From the NCBI GenBank assembly GCA_910591455.2, contig OU342816.1, forward strand, positions 8,880,800 through 8,944,799: DNA of 64,000 nucleotides, written 5' to 3'. The first letter of the stretch is position 1. Every line of letters begins with the position of its first letter. Below are positions 26,601 through 38,600 of this stretch, in pieces. Under the pieces are notes generated by a model, which was not told where the DNA came from, ran no database searches, and was given only the letters and a program-made list of their open reading frames with translations. Source of the stretch: Pholis gunnellus. Lineage: Eukaryota; Chordata; Actinopteri; Perciformes; Pholidae. A program made the translations under genes and the position numbers.

Positions 26601-29600
26601 TGGCAACTTAAAACGGGGAAGGAAGAACTTTCATTCTGTCTTTTTGGACTTGACGGGGGGGACGGGGGGGGGGGGGGGGGGACGGGGGACGGGGGGGGGG
26701 GGATGAAGCTGTCAAATACACATTGGACTGCCTCCACTTTGCTGCCTCAGGAAACAATGCCAGTTCAAACAAGCCTTTGAGCAGTCTAGGGGGCCGCTTT
26801 CTCTCTGTCTCACCATCTTACTATACCACATTCAGAGAAAGTGACAAACCACACACACACACATAGAGAGGCCTTGTTTTTCAGTACTAACGGCATCGTT
26901 TGTTGTTGAAAGTACTCAGTGGTTTCCGTCAGAACAATGGTAACAATGAGGTGGGACGAGAGGCCGGGGAAGGTTGAAAGGCCACGCTTCCCTGCAGTTT
27001 AACTTCAGACTAATGGGCTGTCGCTGTTTGACCTCCGCGTCCAGCGGCTGGCTTTACAAACGAATCATGTCAGACTGCGGATGGTTGCTGACAGTTACCA
27101 CAGGTGCATGCATAAGGAGAGGAGACAAGTTACACTAAACACTAAACCATAAAGAAAAACAATAAAGAAAATGCAAATGAACCCTGCTACAAAGGTTGAG
27201 GTTGAAGGCCATTAAACAGAATTTATTTTGGTACTAAAGTGTCAATCATTAGTTTGATATAAAGTATGAATTATGTTTCAAAACAACATGAGGCAACTAA
27301 CGAAACCCTAAAACGTCCAAACCACCGGTGCCCGAATGTGCACTGATCTGTTAAAGCTCAGTCTGGAAATTTATTTAAGAATGAACAAGATTACGAAAGA
27401 ATAAACAAATACTGCTAATTTGATTATGTCTCTTTTGCTTTGTTTGCTCTCCAGCTCCAGTGTTTTACTTTGGAGAGGTAAAGTATCATGTGGATGAGAG
27501 CGATGGACACGTGGAGGTTAAAGTGTGGAGGACAGGGACCGATCTGTCCAAGAGCGGCACCGTCACCGTCCGCTCTCGCAAGGCCGAGCCGGTCTCTGCA
27601 GAAGGTGAGCTCCCAGTTGTAGAGTCAACTGTTGCTTGTGATTTATTGGAAATTATTGAATTAACAAATAGGATCATCTGACTGCATTCTATTCATCCCG
27701 CTCTCTATCCTTCCTCTAGCCGGTATTGACTATGTGGGCATCAGTCGTAACCTGGACTTCGCCCCGGGCGTCAGCATGCAGACGTTCAGAGTCACCATTC
27801 TGGATGACCTGGGACAACCAGAGCTGGAGGGCACTGAGAGCTTTGAGCTTGTCCTCCGTATGCCAGTGAACGGCATTCTGGGAGAACCTGGGAAGGCTGC
27901 AGTCTTCATCAATGACTCTGTGTCTGACTGTGAGTGACTTGATTGACCTAGAATCTTTTACTGTGTCTCTTCTCACCTTCAGTATTTACTGGGTACATTT
28001 TAAAGCGCTATACAAATAAAATGTATTATTATCATTAGAAGTATTCTCTACATTATTAGTTCTATACTAGTGGTGTGTGAGTCTAGGAATGGCAACGTTG
28101 GTCTGTCAGCCCGTCTGACGGTAATCCTGACAGCTTGCACAGACATTTATGGCCCTCTAAGGATAAATCCTACTAAATGCATTTAGCTCAAGCATTGAAA
28201 GCATTGAAACACATGAAAGCCTTACAAAGTAGACTACCAGTGTCTTAGGGACATGGTTTTTTTTTTTCCAGGACTACTTTTTTACACTTCAATTTAGCTG
28301 CTTTGCTAAGCATCACTGAACAATTTTCTTTTACTCTGTATTCATAGTTTTACAACTTTCATGACCTGTTTTCAGTCAGCTTGTTGTGACAGCTGTGTTA
28401 TTTCATTAGCTTTTTAAGATCAGTCCAGTTAGTTAACTTCAGCCCAGACACCATGGAATACATTATTACTTTTTCATACGTGATGTTGGACTTTGATGTG
28501 TCATGTTTGTCTTTTTGACTGACAGTGCCAAAGGTACAGTTCCGCGAGCCGCTGTACACTGGCGAGGAGAGTGACGGTCAGATCACAGCAACAGTGTACC
28601 GCAGCGGGGACATCAGACACATATCCACCGTTCGCTGTTACACCCGTCAGGGTTCTGCACAGGTCGCCTCTGACTTCGATGAGCGACCCAACACAGAAAC
28701 ATCTATCATCACTTTCTTACCAGGTATTTCATTCATCACAAAAGTATATCAGACATGTTTTTTCTCAGTTTTCATATTTAATCTGATGTTGTGAGTCGAC
28801 ACCTTTTTTATTAAAATAAACAGCTCTAACCAAGTCACACTTTTTTTGCAGCGACGGGCTTGCAAGTTGAACTATGCTCCACATATTACCGACTGCACTT
28901 TTCCAGTATTTATTTTACAAAATGTGTGCAAACTGTTTTCTAAACTCATAAGGGAGAATTTGTGGGTTAAAGTTATATAAATACAATTCTACAGGCTGTA
29001 AAATGAAGAGAAAGATTCTTTCTTCCACCTCAAACTTTTTTTTTACATTTCCCATCCTCACCTTCTCGCTGTGCACTCTAGGCGAGACGGCGAAGCCATG
29101 TATTCTATCACTGGTTGATGACACGCTGTACGAGGAAGGAGAAGAGATGCGGTTGGTCTTAGGGAACCCGAAGAGCGACTTGCAGTTTGGAGCATCGGTG
29201 GGAGCTCTGAATGAGACCCTGGTGAAAATCAAGGACACAGCTGACAGTAAGTGTCATGAAGAGGGGGAGATGGAGAAAAGTCAGGAATGAAACATATAGT
29301 AAAATAAAAAATAGGGAATCCAACACACAAACACATAATGGTTTTACATTTTAATTGTCATCAGCAGTAATAATAAAGGGAGTGATGATAACAGGTTTAT
29401 GTCCATAATCCAACAATTGTATGATGATGTTCTCCCCTTTCTGTGCACCTCAGAACCCGTCATTCGTTTTTTGGAAACCAAGTTCAGCGTTAGTGAACCG
29501 AAGGAAGCCGGCGCCGTGGCAACTGTGAGGATCCCCGTGGTTCGAGTGGGTGACACATCAAAAGTGTCACTGGTCCGTGTTCACACCAAAGACGGGTCAG

Positions 29601-32600
29601 CTATCTCAGGAGAGGACTACTTTCCTGTGTCTCAAGGTAAACCTCACACACATCATCTTCTGTCTCGCAGGGTTAAAGCTACATTGTGGTATTTTTATAT
29701 ATAATTTTAAAAAGAAAGCTAAATTAAAAAACTCAAAGTTTTTTAGTAAAGCTCCCTATAGGAGTGTTGAATTGATAAAAGTGGGCATAAGCATTTATTT
29801 GGGTGAGGGTCATTGATTTTCTGTTTTCATCCCAAGTGGGTAAAGGTAATTTCTGCAATAGTCCAGTGGAGGGTCATGTCATTTTTAATTGAATTGTAAT
29901 TGCAGTATACTTCATGCTTTGTCAGCAGGGTGTAATCCCTCTCGATCCACTCAGCTTTAAGCGCAATGAACCTTTCTTGGCTTAATCAAGGCTTGAAATA
30001 TTTATATGCATACATTCAGTCTGTTCAAATTATACCTGCCCACCCACCGTTCAAATTTACCAGCACTTTTGAATCACACAGCGGTGAATTTCTCATTTTA
30101 CACAATGTTTTCTCAGTGTAGCACATTTCTAATGCAAAGCTCTATTACTTACCTCGCCAGAAGATGGACCACTTTTGGCACTCTGCAAATAAGTACCTGC
30201 AATGCGTTTTAGTTAAGTGATATTCCAAAGAAGTAATACAACATGAATTTAGTTTTTTTTTTGTGGAAAACTTAACTCAAAAAAGAGAGAAACTTGGCCT
30301 TGATGTAACCTGACTGTCGTTATAACACACGTTATGACGTGTTTGAAACTGCTTTTCATGGGGTTTGTGTTTGTGTTTGCCCAGACATTGAGTTCAAAGA
30401 GGGGGATAAGGAACACGTGGTGGAGGTGGAGGTGCTATTCGATGGCGTCCGAGAGATGAGGGAAGCCTTTACTCTCCACCTTAAGCCTGATGAAAACATG
30501 GTGGCTGAAACTCAGGTCAGGATGTGTTCCTGCCTAAACATCACACAACAAATAACACAAAATCCAAACTGACAGTTATAAAGTAAAGAGATTAATTAGT
30601 TTTTTCTTTAACTCTTTATTTATTTCTGATTTGACACATATTCATCCAGATGTGTCCCACTGAGACCAGGGATCTCTTTTATAGGGGCATCCTGGTCCAG
30701 ACAACTTTATTGTAGTTGCAGCCAAAAGAGCGACGAAAACATTTCACAATAAATAATAGATTATCTGCGAAAGAAATAAGGCAGAGTGAGAGAAATGAGA
30801 GAGAAGAGTATAAAGAGAAGCCAAGAATCAGTCATGATCGTGAGATTGTAAACACATCCGGCTCTGTGATGACTTTAATCATTTCGTTGATAGCAACTCA
30901 TTCACAAACAGCACTGTGTCCGTAGTTCTCACCGGTCTTCAATCTCTCTTTTCTGGAACAGGTAACTAAAATGATAGTTTACATCGAGGAGACCAACAGC
31001 ATGGCGGATGTCACCTTCCCCTCTCTGCCTCATGTGGTGTCACTGCTCCATTACGACGATGTCACCAGGACACCAGACAACCTCCATCCACCAGCCGGCT
31101 ACCCTGTCATCTGTGTCACAGTGAGTCAAACTGAAACTATATTCAGAGACACAAGTGACTTTGGCGACATCTTTTGAATTTTGTTCCTCGCTCGACAATA
31201 ACGGTGCACCATAGCAGCGCCTGGGAAACTGTAACTCGACAGACTATACAGTTCAATTCGTAGGCTTTTTCTGGAATGAGGTAGCGGGACCTAATCAGGA
31301 GCCGCATCCTCTGGGAGTGGAAGGCACATTGTGAGGACCCATACTTTTCTTCAGCCAAAGTTAAGCGGCCCTTCCGGAGTTGGCCAGTCCATCGTTAAAA
31401 GATACATTACGCAGTTTAGAAGGCTACAGTCCCCATGCTTCCAGACACCGGAGAGTCACTTCCACTCTTGAATATAGGCTCAGTGAGACACCTAAATGGA
31501 TTTTCGTGATGTGTTAAGTCATTTGCTTCTCAGGTGACTGCTCAGGGAGGCAAAATGAAACAGTCTTGTCAAAACTGAAATGTTGAGTGCTGCGTCAGGA
31601 GGCATGGTGTCAACAGGTTTACATGAATACCGACTTAAAGGCGTACCCTTTTGTCCCATATCTTTATTTTTCTAATTATAAGACAAGCCATTTTAACAGC
31701 TTGAATATGAAAACGTGGCACACTGAAACATCTGGATTTTCTTGGCAACCGTTGCATTCTCGTTTTGTATTCTGCACCTCTTCCTCCATTTGTCCTCTGG
31801 CATCTGCTGTATCTTTCCCATCTCTCTGCTGCCCCTGCCCACCCGCCCACTCTTACTTTATTCCTTATCCATCCTCCAGGCTTGCAACACAAAATACCCA
31901 GACTATGACAAGACGGGCTCTATCTGTGTCAGCGAGCACATCAACAACACCTTGACCCACTACCGCTGGCTCATCAGTGCCCCAGCTGGCCCCGATGGCG
32001 TCACCAGTCCCATGAGGGAGGTGGACTTTGACACCTTCTTTACATCCTCCAAGATGATCACATTGGACTCAGTCTACTTCCAGGCAGGCTCCAGGGTCCA
32101 GTGTGCTGCTCGAGCCGTTAATTCTAACGGGGATGAGGGTTTAGAGCTCAGTAGCCCCATCATCACTATCAGCCAGGAGGAAGGTGAGGACAGAACTATG
32201 AACATCCGTCTCCATGTCTTATGTTGCCAGTTTTCTGGACAAGGAATTGAACAGGGATTTAGCCCAATGTTACAATGAGAACCAAAAGGGCTTTGTTCTC
32301 CAAGCATCATGAATGCTTAATAGAGCTTTTGAATGAACAGTACAAGTACAGCTGCAAAATGTACTAAACGTATAAAAGGTAAAAGTACTCGGTGCAGAAA
32401 AAATTGCCCCCCTGTGAATGTTGTAGAGTGAAATACATTTTTTATGGGATTGTTATCATTGTTGCATTAATGTATGAATAGAATGTTACTGTTGTAGTTA
32501 TAACAATGTGTCATATTTTGTAAGATAATCACACGCATTGTATGTGTGTCTTCTTTCCTCCAAAGTCCTTGTGTTCAGAATCTTTCCTCTCTGTTCCTCT

Positions 32601-35600
32601 GTCATATTTAGGTATGTGTCAACCACGTAAGATGGGGACCGTTGGCGCCGAGCCTTTCTCTGCCAAGCTACGCTACACTGGAGCAGAGGACCCGAAACAC
32701 CCTAACCTCATCAAAGTGACTGTCACCATGCCTCATATAGATGGTAGGTAGGAGCTGGAGGCAGGACTTGTACCACAGATGAAGTGAAGAGTAATGTAGT
32801 GTGTGTAATATTCACGTCCGTGGATCCTCAGGAGCGTGACAGCCAGAATATAGATCTTGCCGGGTTGTATCAATCCCCCCTGTAGAAACCCTCCAGCACA
32901 CCCGCTACTTAACATTTCCTTCTTGATTTTTAATCAGTTTCCTTCTGCCTCGTCTCCTCCAGGTTCCCTTCTTCCTTTTTTTTCTGTTGCTCCCCTGCTC
33001 TTCTTTTCATCACTTTTTCGTTCAACTATTTCTTTCCACTAAGTTTTTGGAATAATAATTTCTCTCCGCGCTGGTATCAAAGATAGTTGGACACAGTCAG
33101 GATCACATTGTCTCCCCTCGTCTTGCAGGCATGCTTCCGGTAATCTCCACTCGCCCTCTCATGAACTTTGAACTGAGTCTAAGTCCGGACGGAACCCGAG
33201 TCGGAAACCACCGCTGCTCCAACTTGCTTGACTACAATGAGGTCACCACCGGTCACAGCTTCATCACCGCCTTGACGCAAAGCCCTGAAAGCATGGGAGA
33301 CACAGCACCCTACCAGTTCAGCGACTCTCTGCGGGGGAACAGCACATTGCGCTTCTACAGGAACCTCAACCTGGAAGCCTGTCTCTGGGAGTTCACCAGC
33401 TACTACCACATGTCTGAGCTGCTCACAGACTGTGGAGGCACCATAGGGACTGATGGACAGGTGTGTGTGTGTGTGTGTGTGTGTTTCTGTGTACGTTTGT
33501 CTACAACTTATGAATTCCAATCTAGGGTTTGTATGTACATCTGTTGGACTGTTAGCCTTTTTGTGTGTGTGTGTCCACCTGTGTGTGTTTCTCTCTGTAT
33601 GTTCAGTCTATTTACAGCCTTCTGAATGAAAGGGTCACAGACAGAACGGCACCATGTCTGTTTGCCTGCATTTTACGTGCCATTCACTGAATGTTTGTGT
33701 GTGTGTTTGCCAGCTCTGTGCCCCAGCGTGTGATTGTGTGCATGCAAACATATGCACAAAGAAACATACACACTCAAACAAAGTATTGTCAAACCTGTCA
33801 TCAGTCATTCCCCTAATGCTCACCACTGCTACTGTATCAACACGGAAGATTTAAAGCTGGAAATCTGTGAGATCGTGAAAGGGAAGTCACTTTATTTGGA
33901 ATCAAGTTTTTATTTTACTAGCTTTGTGGCGTGACAGTTGAACTCACCACAGAAGTCGGCTGTCGATTAGATAGATGCTAACAAACGTCCTGTAGCCGTT
34001 TGCTGTTGTTGCATTATTGCAATTCTTCTTTGTGTTGGATACTGTACAGATCTGCAGTATTGGCATGGGTTGTTGTTGTTATTGTGGATTAGGAGACGGA
34101 CCCTTGCTCCCTCGCTCATGTCCTGCTGCTCTTTTGTGTTCCTCCAGCCTTTGATCTGTGAGCTTCTTGTTGCTGATCAGACTGCTGAGTGTGTGTGCCG
34201 TTTTGTGTGTGTGTGAGGAGAAGACGAAAAAGAGATAAGAAATGTGTTTATTTGTCCCCCGTCACAGCAAGAACCGCTTGCACACATAGTTACACATGAC
34301 GCCCGTCATCTTCCAAGACCTCAAATCCACTTCGTTAAGAGAGATCACTGTCACATTGCCCCTTAGGTTATGTTTTAGTTTTTTGTCAAGGAGTGCCAAA
34401 AGAGAAAAAAAGAAGCAGTCCGAATCTTGCAGCCTCTACAAGGCTGACTACACACCGAAAGTATTAAATAATTCAGCTACCTCTCAAAAGACCAAATTAA
34501 TCTTAAAACAACATTCGATTTTGACTGTAATAATCTTGATCAATGTTTAATTATTGGATTTTCATAACAGCTTTGTATTTTGGTCTCCATAACTGCTTGC
34601 TGAGGTGTTGTTTTTTTTGTCTGGGGAGAACATATTGAAAGGTTGAACTCACAAGAAGAGTAAAGATCATGGTATTTCGAGGGAACTAACTGTAAACAAA
34701 TTCTACCTTTATTCAGTTCCATGCAGTGTCAATTTATTTTAGAAAGGGTTGTAATAACATTATGGCTTCGTAAACCTTCGCGCTGAGGTAGTTTGTCTCA
34801 GAGCTAGCAGTCATATCATTTCTCATTTGGATCCTGATTCAGAAATTGCACAACTTACTCTACTGAGAGACGCTTTGGTGGATTGGGTAGTTTTCAGCTG
34901 TGTGTGCAGTGCATTTCAGGTCTTTGGTGGAGATTCTCTCTGTTTGCAGTGTTGTCACACCGGACTCTTAATGTAGTGGTGCTTTGTGTTTCAATGTTAT
35001 TTTAGAAATAAGATTAGATGTTACACTATATGTGCTCAAGTGATGAAGTAGTAGGTTGATCTGAGACATACCAAAAACGTCTTCTGCCAAATTGTCAATT
35101 AATCTCCTGCCCAGCATTCAATGCAGTAATTGACGATACAAATTGACACATTTTGACTCCAAGTCAAACAAACATAATGTGGTGCATTTTCAATCTGTTT
35201 CTAAGACAAACTCTGACTTTGTCAAACTTGTGTGAGCACATAATTCACACAAAACACAAAATTGTTGATGTAATGTTGGTGAGCAGAGACACCTAGTGGC
35301 CGGCCTCATGGAAATACATCTAAGACTACAAGTTAACGTGTGTTTCAAATTATATAGAATGCAATCCAGAAAAAGGTGTTGGGTAGAAAATATTTTTTCC
35401 AGGTTCCAAAATCTAAGTAAATATGATCATGTTTTTGAATACCTTTTAAAACAACAACAAAGAACAAGATGGAAAAGAACAATACAAGCCCACATTGCTG
35501 CCCACAGTGGTTTCTTGTGTACAACACTGAGTAGGAGTGAAAGAGTTCAAGCATCTCGTGGAGAAGAACAATGTGTTCATCTTTTACATCTGCTCAGCAC

Positions 35601-38600
35601 TTAATATAACTTATCAACCTACAATCCCCCCTTAATCTAAAAGGATACTACAGTTCTAGTCACACATTCAAGGATGTCTCGCTTATAACTTCAGCCATAA
35701 CATCAAGTAAATGCACAGCAATCTATTAATTGCCTCGTCAATAATACATTTTGAATGTATTTTACATTTTAAGTTTAACTGTTTTTGAAAGCCCAGGCTC
35801 TTCACTCATCACTTATTGAAACGTCCTTCCAGGTGCTGAATCTGGTCCAGTCCTATGTGACTCTGCGTGTGCCTCTTTACGTGTCGTACGTGTTCCACTC
35901 ACCCGTGGGAACCGGCGGCTGGCAGCACTTTGACCTGCAGTCTGAGCTGCGCCTCACTTTCGTGTACGACACGGCCATTCTCTGGAAGGATGGCATCGGC
36001 AGTCCCCCGAAGGCCGAGTTACAGGGTAAGCTCCCAAGACCGTGAGGACGTGACGTTTTTTTGCTGCTGGACCCCAATATCATCCAAATTTTTAAATCCG
36101 TTTTTGTAAAATCCTGTGTCTTTGTTGTATTTTGCCAGGTTCATTGTATCCAACAAGCATGCGCATCAATGAACAGGGACGTTTGGTGGTAAACTTCCGC
36201 ACCAAGGCTCGTTTCAGGGGTCTGTTCGTGGGGTCTCATTCTGGAGGCAGAATAAACAGAGCTGGTGAGACTGACAGATTATTTGAACCTTTTACTAATC
36301 CTCATGAGTGTCATTGACAGAACAAATACATTGCTCACGTGATTAGTTTAAGGCATCGCAATTGATTTTGATTGTAATGAACTTCTCCCTCCCTAGCAGC
36401 ATTCATGTCCTCGATGGTGATGAGTGTGGACCACCCCGGCCTCACCTTTAACCTCACCTTAGTGAGGAGTGAGCCCACCTACAACCAGCCAGTCCAGCAG
36501 TGGACCTTCACCTCTGACTTTGCTGTAAGTATGACAACATTGAAATTGAAACGTCCACTGTGTAAATCTGTGCGCTCAAGCAGCTGGACGGACAGATACA
36601 GACTGACACAGTATCGGCCCTCTTTGCTCTGTACAGGTGAGAGACTACTCTGGGACCTACACAGTGAAGCTGATCCCCTGCACAACAGCCCAGAATATGG
36701 AGTACACTCTTCCACCTGTCTGCAGTCCCAGAGAACCAGTCACCTTCGATCTAGACATCAGATTCCAGCAAGTAAGGCAGATTTTGTTTGAACCTTAAGA
36801 TCCAAAAGGGGCACGTTTATTTTTTTATTATTATTATAATATTGTCTTTCTTATTTTCTTTCTCTCTCTCTCTCTCTGTCCCTGGCTCGTTCCCCTGCTT
36901 CGTTGTGCTACACTTTGTTATACGTCCCGCTTTAGGTGAGTGACCCGGTTGCAGTGGAATTCAGTCTGAACACTCAGATGTTCTTGCTGTCCAAGAGGAG
37001 CTTGTGGCTCTCTGATGGCTCCATGGGCTTTGGTCAGGAGACTGACATAGCCTTTTCTGAGGGTAAGTGCACTCTTACTACGTTGTTGTGGTTTTTTTCT
37101 CCGTTGATGATCAGCTTCTTTGACGTTATTACTTATATTAAAACTTAATATCTAACGGCTGGATCAGTAACTGTTATCTATCTGACTCGTGGTGAGACAC
37201 CACAGGATCTCACTATTAGGAACTCAGTAACGAACACCCACAGAACACAAGAGAGATTGGATTTTGGACCAGAAAGTATACAAATAAACCGAGCTGTCCG
37301 GAGTCAACTAACTTCACAATAGCATTGTTCATTACTTTATACCCTAAGTCCTAAAATACATTTTTCTCCCACAACGTCTAAAGACTTTTCAGTACAAGGA
37401 AGAGTTCAAAAGGCTATAGATGTTTGTATCCCATTGTCTACACGTATCATTTGTTTTACTTTACGTCTGTCATTTTTTGCAGTGTGCCAGGTTTTTAGAT
37501 TGATTTTCTACCTTTCAAGCTGACATTGGTTTGAGTTCATGTCAGCACAATATGAAAATTGACTTGCCAACAATAAACCTTGCTCGACCTACTGTGGCTA
37601 TTCCATCACAGTGAACATTACATCAGCTTTTTTATTTTGTAAATAGTTATTTTGTTGAGTGGAACTGACGTCTAATATTTTTAGCCTAAAAGCATTTCAT
37701 TCCCAAATCAATCCTGGAAGACAACCGATATGCAAACATTGACATCATGGAAAGAATAGAAGGAATTTACTTTGAAGATAGAAAATACATTTAAAAGCAG
37801 TGGTAGGCTGTGGACATAGTTGACAGTAAAGTACATGAATTTTAAGTTAATTTGCTAAAACATAAAACAGCCCTTTAATTAAATTAATTTCCGTTTACTT
37901 CCATTGAATAGTCTGTGTTTCTTGGATTGATGATTCATAATAATAACATGGTGTAGACTTTAGGATTCATTTCTTCTTTTATTTCAGGTGATACGATCTA
38001 TGGCCGTGTGATGGTGGACCCTGTGCAGAACCTGGGGGACTCTTTCTTCTGCAGCATAGAGAAGGTGTTCCTCTGCACTGGTGCTGATGGATACGTACCA
38101 AAGTACAACCCGACAAAGTTTGAATTTGGCTGCCTGGCTGACTCTCCATCCCTGCTCTATAGATTCAAGATCATTGTGAGTTTATTTAAGGTTTTAAATA
38201 ATGCAATTTCAGTATGCAGAGAGGTGCAAAATAATATTTTACAGTCAAACAAAAACACATTTCCTTACTTCCTTTTTCCCCCTTAATCTAACGCACCTCA
38301 ACAGGACAAGGCTCAGCCAGAGACTCAGGCACGTGTGTTTGGTGATGTCAGTTTTAATGCTGCGCTGGCAGTGGACGATCCATCAGCCCTGTCCCTCGTC
38401 AAACAGCCCGGGTCTGATGGCTTTAGGTTGGACTCTACGGCCATGTTCCAGGTATTCATCATCTTACTGCTCCTCATAGCAAGTGACAGATTTTTATTGT
38501 GAAGCAGTAGCTACAGTAAGTTAAATGTATAAAACTTCCTAAAAGCTTTACTGTACGTGTGTTATTGTGAGACGGATTTTGCGCTATAAGAAAGCTTGGA

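Larger units (their letters stand above)
20221..27454 (+). other. 7.2 kb frem2 intron rich in repeats
   Basis: MDD joins APVFYFGEV in frame, so no exon is missing. The intron holds microsatellites (22665-22700, 23009-23056, 23242-23292, 23659-23688), an antisense LINE fragment (24275-25095), a dispersed repeat (25300-25420) and a G-rich tract (26653-26702). Near 21480-21620 the words GCTAACAGTGCTAATGGTGC suggest another common fish repeat fragment. Confidence 0.8.
31880..38451 (+). other. frem2: FREM2-type C-terminal ectodomain (exons 31880-32183 to 38305-38451)
   Basis: Ten exons encode visible residues 651-1254, the long region after the Calx-beta domains that FREM2, FREM3 and FRAS1 share. 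Landmarks are RYRWLISAPAGPDGVTSPM (here HYRWL…), CAARAVNSNGDEGLEL, EPFSAKLRYTG, TLRFYRNLNLEACLWEF, VSYVFHSPVGTGGWQHFDL, PTYNQPVQQWTF, SLWLSDGSMGFGQETD and GDSFFCSIEKVFLCTGADGY. Its molecular function is not defined by any motif I see. Cysteine-rich spots suggest disulfides. Confidence 0.9.

Noticed and set aside
33179..33520. Minus-strand open frame over a frem2 exon
   Set aside because: It is the antisense shadow of exon 33129-33460.
35296..35604. 102-codon open frame in a frem2 intron
   Set aside because: Flanking frem2 exons join in frame without it, and its sequence has no recognisable family.
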